Shown: positions 8,397 through 18,656, counted from the stretch's first letter. The stretch: 48,609 nt of DNA from Alphaproteobacteria bacterium (GCA_947457015.1 CANGTV010000006.1:1-48609), one strand, 5' to 3'. Numbers and translations are program-made. The notes: generated from the letters alone by a model not told the origin.

Positions 8397-8709
8397 GAAG
8401 GAGTGGATTTTACAATTTACTCAAGAGAGAAAAAAGGCTTCTGTAGAAATTTTCTGTAGCAATTTTTCTTGACATCTATTCATCAATACGTTCAACTAAA
8501 AAACACACCCTTACCCTCTTCAGGAGAGATTTTTTTGAGTTTTATTGCCCCTCTTTCTTTCTCTAAGATTGCGTCTCTCAATAAGCGCGGCTAAGCTGCG
8601 CATCCTTGTCTTTTCCCCCTTTTTTTCTTTTATCGGCCATTAACAACTTTAAGAAAGTTGCTTATGGGCTATTTGTGGAGTAATTACAGATATTCTTTTG
8701 GAGAGTATG
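8397..8709. other. Upstream region of the amino-acid transporter
   Basis: No gene is visible in this 313-bp stretch. It holds one small perfect hairpin, CAACTTT-aag-AAAGTTG (about 8643-8659). I see no convincing promoter pair. Confidence 0.4.
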
Positions 8710-10026
8710 ATGATGACAGGTCAAGTAAATGACAAAGTGGGCCTTTGGCCCATGGTTTCTTTGGTTACAGGAAACTTAGTGGGGTCCGGCGTGTATTTGT
8801 TGCCTGCGACCCTTGCTATGTATGGCAGTATTAGTCTTTTCGGATGGATCATCACCTCCATTGGGGCTATTTTACTATCTTTGGTTTTTGCGCAGCTCAG
8901 TGCGCGCATTCCCAAGACAGGGGGTCCTTATCTTTATGCGCGTGAAGCTTTTGGAGATACGGTGGGATACTATGTTTGCTGGGGATATTGGATGCTGTCC
9001 TGGATTAGTAATCCGACCCTCGCTATTGCGGCTGTTGGATATATTTCTGTGATTTATGGAGGTCTCAGCCCCTGGACAAATTTTCTCTTAGAATTTTTGA
9101 TTCTTTCGGGGTTCACGCTGTTTAATCTTTTAGGTTTTAAAGTAACTGGGCGAACAGAACTTTTGATTACAACTATGAAAGTCCTTCCTTTGCTGATTGT
9201 CCCCCTTATCGGGATTTTCTTTATCAATATTGATAACTTTTCTCATGTGAATACCTCGGGTCTTTCCTTTGGGAACGCTCTCAACACAGTTGCCTTTTTA
9301 ACGCTCTGGGGATTTGTAGGGCTTGAGACTGGAACGGTGCCGGCAGGCCAAGTTTATAATGCGTCAAAAACTGTTCCGCGGGCTACGGTTATTGGGACAG
9401 CAATTGCAGCTACTGTTTACCTTCTCGGAACGGTTGTTATTATGGGTGTAGTCTCTCCTCAAGAGCTTATCTACTCTAAAGCTCCTTATGCGGATGCTGC
9501 TCAAGCAATTTTTGGCGGAAATTGGGGAACTCCTGTAGCCATTGCCGCTATTATCACGTGCCTCGGTAGCCTTAACGGATGGCTTATTGTCGTGGGACGT
9601 ATTCCCTATGGAGCGGCGCACGATGGTCTCTTCCCAGAGATTTTCAAAAAAAGAACACGCCATGGAACACCCTATTGGGGAGTGTTAATTTCTTCTCTGT
9701 GTACCGTGCCGTTTTTGTTCATGTCCTTACAAAGCACTCTTTTGGAACAATTCCAGTTTATTGTTGAGATTGCGGTGACATTAATTTTGCTTGTTTATGC
9801 CATTTCGGTTCTTGCTTACTTTAAACTCCTCTGGGTAGAAAAAAAGTATACGGTTGTGCAGCTCCTCATCGGCATAGGGGCACTCGTGTTTTCCTTATGG
9901 GCTTTATGGGCAGTGAGTTTAAAGATGATAGGGATGTCTTTGATTCTTCTCCTCTTTGGGGTTCCCATGCACCTGTGGATGCGAAAGAAGAAAAGGATCC
10001 ATGGCCCTTCTCCTAGTTTCTCTTGA
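8710..10026 (+). CDS. APC-family amino-acid transporter (AdiC/PotE-like)
   Basis: About 438 residues with twelve hydrophobic segments. The N-terminal substrate motif GNLVGSGVYLLPATLAMYG is typical of the basic amino acid/polyamine antiporter branch. In an intracellular bacterium it probably exchanges or imports host amino acids; the substrate cannot be read from sequence. The frame is open from a TTG at 8698, but GGAG at 8700-8703 points to the ATG at 8710 (6 nt spacing) or 8713. It appears monocistronic. Confidence 0.85.
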   Translation: MMTGQVNDKVGLWPMVSLVTGNLVGSGVYLLPATLAMYGSISLFGWIITSIGAILLSLVFAQLSARIPKTGGPYLYAREAFGDTVGYYVCWGYWMLSWISNPTLAIAAVGYISVIYGGLSPWTNFLLEFLILSGFTLFNLLGFKVTGRTELLITTMKVLPLLIVPLIGIFFINIDNFSHVNTSGLSFGNALNTVAFLTLWGFVGLETGTVPAGQVYNASKTVPRATVIGTAIAATVYLLGTVVIMGVVSPQELIYSKAPYADAAQAIFGGNWGTPVAIAAIITCLGSLNGWLIVVGRIPYGAAHDGLFPEIFKKRTRHGTPYWGVLISSLCTVPFLFMSLQSTLLEQFQFIVEIAVTLILLVYAISVLAYFKLLWVEKKYTVVQLLIGIGALVFSLWALWAVSLKMIGMSLILLLFGVPMHLWMRKKKRIHGPSPSFS

Positions 10027-10081
10027 GATTCTTTGGGATTCGGAATAAAAGTGAAGACGATACAAAAAAACGGAGAAGATC

Positions 10082-10219
10082 ATGACGTTGGTACGCGCTT
10101 TATGGGGAATGATGGCACTGCTACTCGTGGCAGGCTTACTGGTTCTTTCCATGTGGGGAATTCCAGCTCCCTCCACCCATATTGAAAAAATTATTCCCAA
10201 TGACAAGCTTCCTTCATAA
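10082..10219 (+). CDS. Small membrane protein ahead of an exported helical protein
   Basis: Encodes 45 residues after a clear GGAGA ribosome site (6 nt spacing). Residues 8-25 are one membrane span (GMMALLLVAGLLVLSMWG), followed by a polar tail with IPAPSTHIEKIIPND. The 3' end overlaps the likely start of the next gene (10200) by 20 bp, so the two are probably translationally coupled. I do not recognise the family with certainty, but the good ribosome site and protein-like composition support it. Confidence 0.65.
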   Translation: MTLVRALWGMMALLLVAGLLVLSMWGIPAPSTHIEKIIPNDKLPS

Positions 10220-11765
10220 ATCCTGCCTGTGGGGAGGGCTCTGCGTTCTCCTCGGGGGGCAAGCCATGGCGCAACCCATTCAGCTTATTCCGCAAAAGGC
10301 TCGTGTGCCGCAGGGGGAGGAAGATAGTATAACCTCTTCCCTTCCGTCTTTTCAGGAGGAGGAAGAAAGTGAAGATTTTTGGGAAGGAACACCGCCTTCT
10401 ATCATTAAAACTTATTTTTCAAAACTTCCTATTCGCCTGACTTCTCCTGCGTTACGTGCTTTGCGTTCTGAGATCTTAAAAGAAAAATATACGGCCCTTG
10501 CCCAAAACACTTCTTATGAAGAGAGCCGTTTTTCTCTTCTCAAAGAAACGGGGCAACTTGATGCTGCAAGAGAGTTTCTTGGAGAGGCCTCTCTTCCTGA
10601 CAAGGATGCGTTGCTTCTTGACCTCCAATGGCAGGAAGGAAAGGCAAAAAAAGCGTGTGAGAAGATTGCAAACCTTATTCGCTCTTCTTCTAATGGGGAA
10701 TGGAAAAAGCAAAATATTTATTGTCTCTATGCCAATGGGGAAGAAGAACGTGGAAAGATTGCGCTCGAGCTTTTAAGAGAAACAGATTCTGAAGATTTTT
10801 CTCTTTTAAATGCTCTTTTTGATCACTCGTCCTCTCCTCCTTTTGATCCATCTTTAGCAAAGTCTCCTTTTCTTCTCACGGTTTGGGCGGAAACAAACCA
10901 AGAGATCCCAGAAGATGACCTCGACAGGTTTTCTCCTGCGTCCCTTGCCCTTATTACACAATTAGAAAAAATACCTCAAAAGACCCGCCTCCTTGCTGCC
11001 CAAAAAGCCTTTGCTGAAGGAAGCTTAGGAGAGGAGGATTTTTCAAAGCTTGTTGAAAATGCTCCTGCGGAAAGTCTTTTAGGAAAATTTGCTTCTGCCT
11101 TTAAAACACAAAAACCAGAAGACTTGCTTACCTTATTGGAGGAGGTCTCCCAAGACAACGCTTTAGGTTTTATTGCAAAAGTCTTTAAACATGAGCTTCA
11201 TAAGATCGAGCCCTCTTTCACAACTCTCCCCTTAGCCCCCTATCTTATTCGTGGCTTTCTAGAGGGGACTGAAAAAGAGCTCGCAAAAAAATGGGGAGCC
11301 TTTTATATGCGGGAAGCTCCTGATGAGGCCATCGCTGTTTTCCCTCTTCTTTACCTTGCGATTCCCGGTATAAAATGGACAGGCGCGCATCTTCAAGCCT
11401 GGCAAGCCTATCAAAAGCGTATTAACTCCTTAGAAGCAGCTCAATCCTCTTATGCACTTCGGCGCCTTTTTCAAGCCTTGGGAGACTCTCCTGGTCCGGC
11501 TATGGCTGGAGAACCCTCTCCCCCTTCTTGGCGTCAGGAGCAGGGCCTTTTTGAAGGAGAGTCTTTTGATCTCTTAGAAGCGGCTCTCAAAAGTCATCGA
11601 AAAGGAGAAGTGCTTCTACTTACTCTTAGTGTCATTGGCGAAACGCCGTTGAAGGAAGTTTCTCCTGATAAAATAGCGCGCCTTATAGAGGCCCTCAAAA
11701 AAGTAGGATACACTGAGGCCGCGCGGTCTCTTGCACTTGATTTCTTCTTAGCGAAGAGAATTTAA
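10200..11765 (+). CDS. Exported alpha-helical repeat-like protein, unknown function
   Basis: About 521 residues. The frame opens at a TTG (10182); I prefer the ATG at 10200, which gives a clean signal peptide ending in GGQAMA before QPIQLIPQ. The mature protein is leucine- and glutamate-rich and predicted mostly helical, with TPR-like helical spacing but no clear repeat motif. Gene order, with a small membrane protein just upstream and overlapping, suggests the two act together in the envelope. No function is claimed. Confidence 0.75.
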   Translation: MTSFLHKSCLWGGLCVLLGGQAMAQPIQLIPQKARVPQGEEDSITSSLPSFQEEEESEDFWEGTPPSIIKTYFSKLPIRLTSPALRALRSEILKEKYTALAQNTSYEESRFSLLKETGQLDAAREFLGEASLPDKDALLLDLQWQEGKAKKACEKIANLIRSSSNGEWKKQNIYCLYANGEEERGKIALELLRETDSEDFSLLNALFDHSSSPPFDPSLAKSPFLLTVWAETNQEIPEDDLDRFSPASLALITQLEKIPQKTRLLAAQKAFAEGSLGEEDFSKLVENAPAESLLGKFASAFKTQKPEDLLTLLEEVSQDNALGFIAKVFKHELHKIEPSFTTLPLAPYLIRGFLEGTEKELAKKWGAFYMREAPDEAIAVFPLLYLAIPGIKWTGAHLQAWQAYQKRINSLEAAQSSYALRRLFQALGDSPGPAMAGEPSPPSWRQEQGLFEGESFDLLEAALKSHRKGEVLLLTLSVIGETPLKEVSPDKIARLIEALKKVGYTEAARSLALDFFLAKRI

Positions 11766-11864
11766 AACGGCCAATTAACAATAAAAAAAGATTTATTTTT
11801 AATAAAATTTAGGGTATCATTTAAATATAAAATCGTATAAGTGCGCCAAGAATATGGTGTAAGA

Positions 11865-13130
11865 TTACTTTTGCTTTTCTCTTAATTTCTGCCAATACAA
11901 AAGGCGTTTTTTTATATCCCGCTCAAAGCCGCGCTCTGCAGGTTTATAAAATACTTTTCGGCTCATTTCCTCGGGAAAGTAGTTTTGTCCTGAAAACCCT
12001 TCCGGGGTATCGTGATCGTAGATATAGCCTGTCCCATAGCCCTCTTTTTTCATCAGTTTTGTGGGGGCATTCAAAATGTGTTTGGGAGGCATCAACGAGC
12101 CGGAAGCGCGGGCCTCCTTAAGAGCTTGAGGATAAGCAACATAAAGTGCATTGGATTTAGGAGCGGTGGCTAAATAAACCAGGGCTTGGGCTAGGGCGAG
12201 TTCTCCTTCAGGAGATCCTAATCGCTCATAGGCGTCCACTCCCGCAAGGGTTTGAACGAGAGCTTGTGGATCAGCGAGTCCCACATCTTCGGAGGCAAAG
12301 CGAATCATACGGCGCCCGATATAAAGGGGGTCTTCTCCTCCTTCCAGCATACGGGCAAACCAATACAAGGCCGCATCGGGGTCTGAGCCGCGCAAGGATT
12401 TGTGCAGAGCGCTGATGAGGTTATAATGCCCTTCTTGGGCTTTGTCATAAAGAGGGGCCCGTTTGGTCACAAAGTCAGCGAGTTCTGATGCTTCAAGAGG
12501 GTTTGATAGGGTTTCTTCCGCGATGACCTCCACAAGATTTAAAAAGGCGCGCGCATCTCCATCCGCCATCTCAATCAGAAGTGTTTTGGCTTCAGGAGTG
12601 AGGGGTAACTTTTTCCCGAGGTAAGTTTCAGCCCGCCCAAAAATTTCTTCCAGATCTTCTGCGGAAAGTCGGTTGAGAATAAAAACCTGACACCGGGATA
12701 AAAGAGCGCCATTCAGCTCAAAAGAAGGATTTTCTGTGGTAGCGCCCACAAGGGTAATAATCCCCTTTTCCACGTAGGGTAAAAAACTATCTTGTTGCGC
12801 GCGATTGAAGCGATGAATCTCATCCACAAAAAGAAGAGTAGAACTTCCTTTCTCGAAGGTTCTCTTGGCTTCTTCAAAAACTTTCCGTAAATCCGCAACG
12901 CCTGAAAAAATAGCAGATAGCGACACAAAAGGAATGTCACAGGCTGTGGCTAAAATATGCGCAAGGGTTGTTTTTCCCGTGCCGGGCGGTCCCCAAAAAA
13001 TCATGGAGTGCAGATGCTTATTATCCGCCATTCGCGAGAGAGGCTTTCCGGGACCAATGAGATGACGCTGTCCTATGACATCAGTAAGAGCCTGAGGGCG
13101 CAATCGTTCAGCGAGGGGAGTTTTGTTCAT
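11865..13130 (-). CDS. rarA: Replication-associated recombination protein A (AAA+ ATPase)
   Basis: Encodes 421 residues of the RarA/MgsA/WRNIP1 family, which act at stalled replication forks. Visible motifs are Walker A GPPGTGKTT, Walker B LLFVDEIHRFNRAQQD, sensor 1 GATTENPSFELN, and the C-terminal tetramerisation half with YWFARMLEGGEDPLYIGRRM (20-residue excerpt). The length is normal for the family. It converges on the exported-protein gene at 10200-11765 with an AT-rich gap of about 100 bp. Confidence 0.95.
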   Translation of the reverse strand: MNKTPLAERLRPQALTDVIGQRHLIGPGKPLSRMADNKHLHSMIFWGPPGTGKTTLAHILATACDIPFVSLSAIFSGVADLRKVFEEAKRTFEKGSSTLLFVDEIHRFNRAQQDSFLPYVEKGIITLVGATTENPSFELNGALLSRCQVFILNRLSAEDLEEIFGRAETYLGKKLPLTPEAKTLLIEMADGDARAFLNLVEVIAEETLSNPLEASELADFVTKRAPLYDKAQEGHYNLISALHKSLRGSDPDAALYWFARMLEGGEDPLYIGRRMIRFASEDVGLADPQALVQTLAGVDAYERLGSPEGELALAQALVYLATAPKSNALYVAYPQALKEARASGSLMPPKHILNAPTKLMKKEGYGTGYIYDHDTPEGFSGQNYFPEEMSRKVFYKPAERGFERDIKKRLLYWQKLREKQK

Positions 13131-13232
13131 CTTTTACACATGCCATATCCGTGACTTTCGGGGAAGAGGATTGTGGGATTTGACGGGGATGCGGAGTAAG
13201 TTTAGGTTAAGAATAGGATCCTCCGAAGGATC

Positions 13233-13532
13233 TTGACGCGCCAAAATGTTTCCTCATCTTCCTCTGTAAGAGCTAAGTCTTCTACAGCTGCCCTAGATAT
13301 AAGGTTAGCTGTTTCAGAAGTAGAGGCACTCTCTGCCGCACACCACACTCTTTTTGATATTAAGAATTTAATTGAAAGGATGGGGGGGCGTGTAGTGGTC
13401 ACGACAAGAAAGAAAAAGAAGATCTTGAAAATAGATGTAACCCTTCAGGGACAAAGCCAGACCTTTTTCCAAGAAGGGGATAAAAGAATGCGGAAAAAGC
13501 AACTCAAGGACTTTATCCAGGACGTTCAATAA
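13233..13532 (+). CDS. Possible small basic protein, unknown
   Basis: A 99-residue frame beginning at TTG and open upstream only to 13206. The C-terminal half (DIKNLIERMGGRVVVTT followed by a Lys-rich stretch) faintly recalls the last part of a histidine-kinase ATPase domain. A competing 66-residue frame lies opposite at 13202-13402. No clear ribosome site is present. It may be a real small gene or a degraded one. Confidence 0.35.
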   Translation: MTRQNVSSSSSVRAKSSTAALDIRLAVSEVEALSAAHHTLFDIKNLIERMGGRVVVTTRKKKKILKIDVTLQGQSQTFFQEGDKRMRKKQLKDFIQDVQ

Positions 13533-13673
13533 GGATAGCACCTGGCTAAACAAGTGCGGTAGAAAAAGGAGTCATTTTTCCCGTTTTTGTAATCTTGAAG
13601 TCCTCTGCTTTGCTTTCCATACTGATCTCTTCCTCAAAGATAAATTGAGGCCATAAAAAACAGAGAGGTCTTT

Positions 13674-14228
13674 ATGAACTGGAAAAAATTTTCTCCCCTT
13701 CTTTATGTGGTCATTGTTGCCCTATTCTTAGCTGATGCTTACGCAGGAAGACTGCAGACGTTTGACAGCTATTTGGGTCAATTAGACTATGCTTCTGGTT
13801 CAAAAATTCCTGTAAAGGTGAGAGCTCATTTGGTTAAGGTTCACAAGGATAAAACCTATGGGGCACAAAAGGTAAGCGCTAAAGCTTTAGAGGCGAGTCA
13901 CCAAGATTTTAATAATCATAAAAATACGCTGATTAAAGACTGGGAACAAGCAATGGGACGTTCTTGGCCTACGTACACGGTAAAAACAGAATGTGTGACA
14001 AATGGAACCTGTATTACAAAGAAAAAAGGGCAGCGATATGACGCCCATCATATTATTCCTCAAAGCTATAAGGGCCCTAACAAATGGTGGAATCTCATTC
14101 CTTTGGATGTACGCCGGCATAACTTGATTCATGGGATGAAGGTTGCTGGTAAGGCTCCTCGGAACGCTTATTGCTGTGACCCACAGCTTTTTCCTCATTC
14201 ATGTGTTGGCTATCGGGGGACGCATTAG
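13674..14228 (+). CDS. Exported HNH-type nuclease-like protein
   Basis: Encodes 184 residues with a GAGAGG ribosome site. Residues 1-24 form a signal peptide (cleavage after ADAYA). The C-terminal part holds DAHHIIPQ (His125-His126), Asn140 in KWWNLIPLD, and His149 and His153 in RRHNLIHG. This His-His, Asn, His, His pattern is that of HNH/endonuclease-VII-like toxin nucleases. Six cysteines suggest a disulfide-bonded protein outside the cytoplasm. It could degrade nucleic acid in the host compartment, scavenge nucleotides or act as a toxin. No immunity-like gene lies beside it. Nuclease activity is inferred from the motif only. Confidence 0.75.
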   Translation: MNWKKFSPLLYVVIVALFLADAYAGRLQTFDSYLGQLDYASGSKIPVKVRAHLVKVHKDKTYGAQKVSAKALEASHQDFNNHKNTLIKDWEQAMGRSWPTYTVKTECVTNGTCITKKKGQRYDAHHIIPQSYKGPNKWWNLIPLDVRRHNLIHGMKVAGKAPRNAYCCDPQLFPHSCVGYRGTH

Positions 14229-14231
14229 AGA

Positions 14232-14561
14232 TTATCGTAAGGAGGTTGGAGGCACAGCTGCCTCCATCTCTTGCCATGCCAGCATACCGCCCGTCATATT
14301 GTAAGCCTTCAAACCTAAGAGACGCGCAATTTCACAAGCTTGGCCGGACCGCTTTCCACTGCGACAAATAAAAACATATTGTGCTTTGGAATCAGCCCCT
14401 TGCAGAAATTGGCTTAAGGCTGCGCCCAAGGTGGCCAAAATAGCTTCTTCTATATACCCCTCGGGGCCTTTCAGTTCGTCAGGCTCACGAACATCTACTA
14501 AAATGTACCGATCTTTGTTTTTTTTAACGTCATGGACCGTTAGGTAAAAGGATTCAAACAT
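14232..14561 (-). CDS. Single-domain rhodanese (sulfurtransferase)
   Basis: Encodes 109 residues with one rhodanese domain. The N-terminal DVREPDEL motif and the active-site loop CRSGKRS, with the catalytic Cys, are present, followed by the typical MTGGMLAWQ C-terminus. It lies 11 bp downstream of a TauE-type permease on the same strand, so the pair probably handles sulfane sulfur or sulfite. Confidence 0.92.
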   Translation of the reverse strand: MFESFYLTVHDVKKNKDRYILVDVREPDELKGPEGYIEEAILATLGAALSQFLQGADSKAQYVFICRSGKRSGQACEIARLLGLKAYNMTGGMLAWQEMEAAVPPTSLR

Positions 14562-14572
14562 TTTTTATACTC

Positions 14573-15358
14573 CTAAAACAACGCTGCTAGCGTTCTAGAC
14601 ATAGACAGAACAATAACACCTGTCAAAGCAAGCTTGTGGACTAAGACCATGCGAAGGGGAGCAATATGAGACGTTAACTTTCTGACAATGAGGGAGGTTA
14701 CAAGAAGGCCTCCCCCAAGGGCAAGCCACTCTCCCGGTGCTAAATCAGTTTCTCCTTGTCTCCATGCGGAAAAGGGGGCGGTGGCGGCAATGGTTAAAAG
14801 GCTACACGCCATGGCTTGCTTGAATTGAAGACGTGTAATGCCCGTAAGCCAAGGGATAATAACAACACCTCCACCAAGGCCTGTCATGGTGCTTAAAAAG
14901 CCTGTAATCATGCCGCCTATGGTAGCGGTTTTAAGTTGATAGGCAAGAGGGCGGTCCTCCCCGGGGTCTTCTGGTCTTCGAAGAACCCATAAACTATAGA
15001 GGCTAAACAAACAGGTTATGTTCAAAAGAGCAATAATAACCCAAGAGGGAGAGATGGCTTTTAAAGGGGCGGAGAGGTAGGCAATTGCTCCTGCAAAAAC
15101 AATAAGAACGGCTGAAATGGGGTAGAGGGTGTTTTTTCGGCGTATAAACCAGCTTAAGGCGGCGCCGACGGATAAGGCAAGAAGGCCGTAAGCGGAGGCT
15201 TCTTTAACACCATAGCCGCCTAATATCATAAGGAGGGGAATAGCAACAATACCCCCACCCGTGCCGGCAAGGCCAAGAATTGTGCCGGAGGCACTGCCTA
15301 CAACGGCCCACAAAAGAATGGGATCTTTAATCACGTGTGTTTTTCCTCTTAACCCCAA
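14573..15358 (-). CDS. TauE/SafE-family sulfite/sulfonate exporter-like permease
   Basis: Encodes 261 residues with about eight membrane segments. Two glycine-rich half-repeats are visible: GLAGTGGGIVAIPLLMILGG near the N-terminus and TGLGGGVVIIPWLTGI in the second half, as expected for PF01925. It is the first gene of a two-gene unit with the rhodanese, supporting transport of a sulfur compound. The exact substrate is unknown. Confidence 0.9.
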   Translation of the reverse strand: MGLRGKTHVIKDPILLWAVVGSASGTILGLAGTGGGIVAIPLLMILGGYGVKEASAYGLLALSVGAALSWFIRRKNTLYPISAVLIVFAGAIAYLSAPLKAISPSWVIIALLNITCLFSLYSLWVLRRPEDPGEDRPLAYQLKTATIGGMITGFLSTMTGLGGGVVIIPWLTGITRLQFKQAMACSLLTIAATAPFSAWRQGETDLAPGEWLALGGGLLVTSLIVRKLTSHIAPLRMVLVHKLALTGVIVLSMSRTLAALF

Positions 15359-15403
15359 TTAAAAAAACGAGTAAGACTTATGAGTAAATAGCATGGAGAG
15401 ATA

Positions 15404-15694
15404 ATGATGTCATTAGATCAAGCAACCATTAAACGCATTGCAACGCTGGCGCGCCTTAAGCTGAGTGATGATCGTATTGAACCTATGCAACAGGATTTGA
15501 ATCGTATCCTACACTTTATTGATCAGTTGGATGAGGTGGATACGTCTCAGGTAGAGCCTATGGCAGGAGGCAACACCTCCCTTATGCCCATTCGGAAGGA
15601 TGTAATTAATGATGGAAATTATGTGGAGAAAATCCTTGCAAATGCGCCTGAGGTTGCCTGTAACATGTTCGTTGTCCCGAAAGTGGTGGAATAA
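15404..15694 (+). CDS. gatC: Asp/Glu-tRNA amidotransferase subunit C
   Basis: Encodes 96 residues with the GatC pattern: TIKRIATLARLKLS, the helix with LNRILHFIDQLDEVDT, and the C-terminal APEV..MFVVPKVVE. It stabilises the GatAB heterodimer. A GGAGAG site precedes the ATG pair at 15404/15407. gatA follows after 3 bp. Confidence 0.95.
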   Translation: MMSLDQATIKRIATLARLKLSDDRIEPMQQDLNRILHFIDQLDEVDTSQVEPMAGGNTSLMPIRKDVINDGNYVEKILANAPEVACNMFVVPKVVE

Positions 15695-15697
15695 AGA

Positions 15698-17185
15698 ATG
15701 ACCCTCAAAAACGATCTTATTCGTCTTACGCTCGCTGAAGCAAAAGAAGGCCTACAGCAAAAGAAATTTTCATCCCTTGAGTTAACTCAAGCCTACCTTG
15801 ATGCTATGGCGCATCATCGAGGGATGAACGCCTATATCTTAGAGCTTCCAGATGTGGCTCTTGAGATGGCTAAAGAAAGTGATAAGCGCTTGGCAAAAGG
15901 AGAAGGGAATGCTCTGGAAGGGCTTCCTCTTGCCATTAAAGATATCTTTTGTACGGAAGGGATTCAAACAACAGCGGCGTCTCATATTTTAGAAGGATTT
16001 AAGCCCGCCTATGAGTCTACAGTGACTCAAAAACTAAAAGACGCAGGGGCTGTTTTCCTTGGCAAAGCCAATATGGATGACTGTGCCATGGGGTCAGCTA
16101 ATATCACCAGCTATTATGGGAACGTTATTAGCCCTTGGAAGAGGAGTGATGGAAAAGATTTAACTCCTGGAGGGTCTTCAGGGGGATCAGCGGCTGCTGT
16201 GGCAGCTGGTCTTGCCATAGCTGCCACCGGAACAGATACGGGAGGATCCATTCGTCAACCTGCGGCCTTTACAGGGACTGTGGGGATTAAGCCAACCTAT
16301 GGGCGTTGTTCTCGGTGGGGCATTATTGCGTTTGCGTCTTCTCTGGATCAAGCAGGCCCTATCACACGTGATGTACGGGATGCAGCCCTTCTCTTAGAAG
16401 TGATGGCGGGACATGATCCCAAGGATTCCACCTCTTCAATCCGTGAGGTGCCTTCCTTTGAAAAGGCCCTAAGTCAAGGTGTTAAAGGCCTTCGGGTGGG
16501 AATTCCGAAAGAATATCGCCTTGAGGGAATGGGGGCTGATATTGTCAATATTTGGGAAAAAGGGGCGGCTTGGCTTAAGGAAGCTGGGGCTGAAATTGTT
16601 GATATAAGTTTGCCGCACACAAAATATAGTCTTCCCGCTTACTATGTCCTCGCTCCGGCGGAAGCCTCCTCAAATCTTGCGCGGTATGATGGGGTGCGCT
16701 ATGGCCTTCGAGTCCCAGGACGCACTTTGGATGAGCTATATGAAAATACGCGCAGTGAAGGATTTGGCGAAGAGGTTCAACGGCGTGTTCTTATTGGCAC
16801 CTATGTACTGTCTGCAGGTTATTATGATGCGTATTACTTGAAGGCTCAAAAGGTACGCGCGCTGATCGCCCAAGATTTTCAGCTTGCTTTTCAAAAGGTT
16901 GATGTAATTTTAACGCCAACAACCCCAACGGCTGCTTTTGCCCTTGATGAAACACCCAGCGATCCTGTTGTGATGTATCTGAATGATGTGTTGACGGTGC
17001 CTGTAAATCTTGCAGGCCTTCCGGGGATGTCTATTCCCGCAGGCTTTTCAAAAGAAGGATTACCCTTGGGGCTTCAGCTGATAGGCCCGGCTTTTGAGGA
17101 GGATGTTCTTTTTCGGGCAGGCCGTGTGCTGGAAGAAGCGGCTGGGTTTACGCCCTTTTTAGAAAGGTCAAATTGTCATGGATAA
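15698..17185 (+). CDS. gatA: Asp/Glu-tRNA amidotransferase subunit A (amidase)
   Basis: Encodes 495 residues of the amidase-signature family. The catalytic Lys81 (LPLAIKDIF), Ser160 ([16 protein letters not shown]) and Ser184 (DTGGSIRQP) are all in place with normal spacing. It releases ammonia from glutamine for transfer to misacylated Glu-tRNA(Gln) or Asp-tRNA(Asn). The last 8 bp overlap gatB. Length is normal. Confidence 0.97.
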   Translation: MTLKNDLIRLTLAEAKEGLQQKKFSSLELTQAYLDAMAHHRGMNAYILELPDVALEMAKESDKRLAKGEGNALEGLPLAIKDIFCTEGIQTTAASHILEGFKPAYESTVTQKLKDAGAVFLGKANMDDCAMGSANITSYYGNVISPWKRSDGKDLTPGGSSGGSAAAVAAGLAIAATGTDTGGSIRQPAAFTGTVGIKPTYGRCSRWGIIAFASSLDQAGPITRDVRDAALLLEVMAGHDPKDSTSSIREVPSFEKALSQGVKGLRVGIPKEYRLEGMGADIVNIWEKGAAWLKEAGAEIVDISLPHTKYSLPAYYVLAPAEASSNLARYDGVRYGLRVPGRTLDELYENTRSEGFGEEVQRRVLIGTYVLSAGYYDAYYLKAQKVRALIAQDFQLAFQKVDVILTPTTPTAAFALDETPSDPVVMYLNDVLTVPVNLAGLPGMSIPAGFSKEGLPLGLQLIGPAFEEDVLFRAGRVLEEAAGFTPFLERSNCHG

Positions 17186-18656
17186 CAAATACTTTTATGA
17201 AGGCGCCTCAGGTCCGTGGGAATTGGTGATTGGCCTTGAAGTTCACGCCCAGATTACGGCACAGTCAAAGCTTTTTTCAGGCGCAGCTGCTGCTTTCGGG
17301 GCGGAGCCGAACACGCAAGTCTCTTTTGTGGATGCAGGCATGCCGGGTATGCTTCCTGTGATTAATGAAGTGTGTGTGAGACAAGCTGTAAAAACAGGCT
17401 TTGGTCTTAATGCAGAAATTAATTTTGTCTCTGTCTTTGATCGAAAAAATTACTTTTATGCTGATCTTCCGAGCGGATACCAGATTTCCCAATTCACGCG
17501 TCCCATTGTGGGAAAAGGGCATTTGGATATCGAGCTTGAGGATGGCACAACCCGGCGGATTGGGATTACGCGCTTGCATCTTGAGCAAGATGCGGGAAAA
17601 AGCATTCATGATCAGCATCCTGAAAAATCCTATATAGATCTTAATCGCGCGGGTGTGGCTTTGATGGAAATTGTCTCCGAGCCTGATATCAGAAGCGCAG
17701 AAGAAGCCGCTGCTTATGTCCGAAAACTCCGTGCTATTGTAAGGTGTTTAGGGACGTGTGATGGAAATATGGATCAAGGAAGCATGCGCGTCGATGTAAA
17801 CGTTTCTGTGCGAAAGGCGGGGGCTGATTTTGGCACGCGGGCTGAAATTAAAAATGTGAATTCCATCAAATTCTTGGCGCAAGCCATTCATTATGAAGCG
17901 GAGCGCCAAGTGGCCCTTCTTGAAGACGGACAAGAAATTGTGCAGGAAACTCGCCTTTTTGACTCATCTCGTGGAACCACGCGGCCCATGCGGAGTAAAG
18001 AGCAAGCCCATGATTATCGATATTTCCCTGATCCTGACTTGCCGCCTCTTGTGTTAGAGGCAGCGTGGGTCGAAGAAATTCGCAAGACCTTGCCAGAACT
18101 CCCTGACGCAAAAAAAGCTCGTTTCATAAAAGATTATGAACTTTCTGCCTATGACGCCTCCGTCCTTGTTTCAGAAATGGAAACGGCGTCTTATTTTGAA
18201 GAGGCCCTTAAGTGTCTTGATCCACTGACTTCTAAAACGGCAAAGCTTCTAGCGAATTGGCTGATTGGAGAAGTGTTTGGAGCCTTAAATCGAGAGAATA
18301 AACTCCTTGATGCATGCCCCGTATCTCCTGAGCACCTCGCAGGCCTTATAACAGAAATTCATAAAGGCGTTATCTCTGGGAAAATTGCTAAGGAAGTTTT
18401 TGCCTTGATGTGGGAGACAGGGAAGGAAGCTACAGTTTTGATAAAAGAACACGGCCTTCAGCAGGTCTCCGATGATGGGGCCATTATCGCTATTATTGAT
18501 AAGGTCCTGGCAGAGAATGGAGCCATGGTAGAAGAATACAGGAGTGGAAAAGAAAAGCTCTTTGGTTTCTTTGTAGGACAAGTCATGAAGGCCATGGCGG
18601 GTAAAGCGAATCCAGAGCTTGTGAACACATTGTTGAAGCAGAAGTTGGATAGCTAA
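17178..18656 (+). CDS. gatB: Asp/Glu-tRNA amidotransferase subunit B
   Basis: Encodes 492 residues with the conserved N-terminus [13 protein letters not shown], the [12 protein letters not shown] motif, and DVNVSVR and EIKNVNS in the kinase-like core; a YqeY-like tail domain follows. It overlaps gatA by 8 bp, giving a gatC-gatA-gatB operon. Together they allow Gln-tRNA, and possibly Asn-tRNA, to be made by transamidation. Confidence 0.97.
   Translation: MDNKYFYEGASGPWELVIGLEVHAQITAQSKLFSGAAAAFGAEPNTQVSFVDAGMPGMLPVINEVCVRQAVKTGFGLNAEINFVSVFDRKNYFYADLPSGYQISQFTRPIVGKGHLDIELEDGTTRRIGITRLHLEQDAGKSIHDQHPEKSYIDLNRAGVALMEIVSEPDIRSAEEAAAYVRKLRAIVRCLGTCDGNMDQGSMRVDVNVSVRKAGADFGTRAEIKNVNSIKFLAQAIHYEAERQVALLEDGQEIVQETRLFDSSRGTTRPMRSKEQAHDYRYFPDPDLPPLVLEAAWVEEIRKTLPELPDAKKARFIKDYELSAYDASVLVSEMETASYFEEALKCLDPLTSKTAKLLANWLIGEVFGALNRENKLLDACPVSPEHLAGLITEIHKGVISGKIAKEVFALMWETGKEATVLIKEHGLQQVSDDGAIIAIIDKVLAENGAMVEEYRSGKEKLFGFFVGQVMKAMAGKANPELVNTLLKQKLDS

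Noticed and set aside
13674-15358. Toxin-immunity pair made of the HNH protein and the adjacent rhodanese
   Set aside because: The genes are convergent, and the rhodanese forms a clear unit with the TauE permease; nothing suggests an immunity role.
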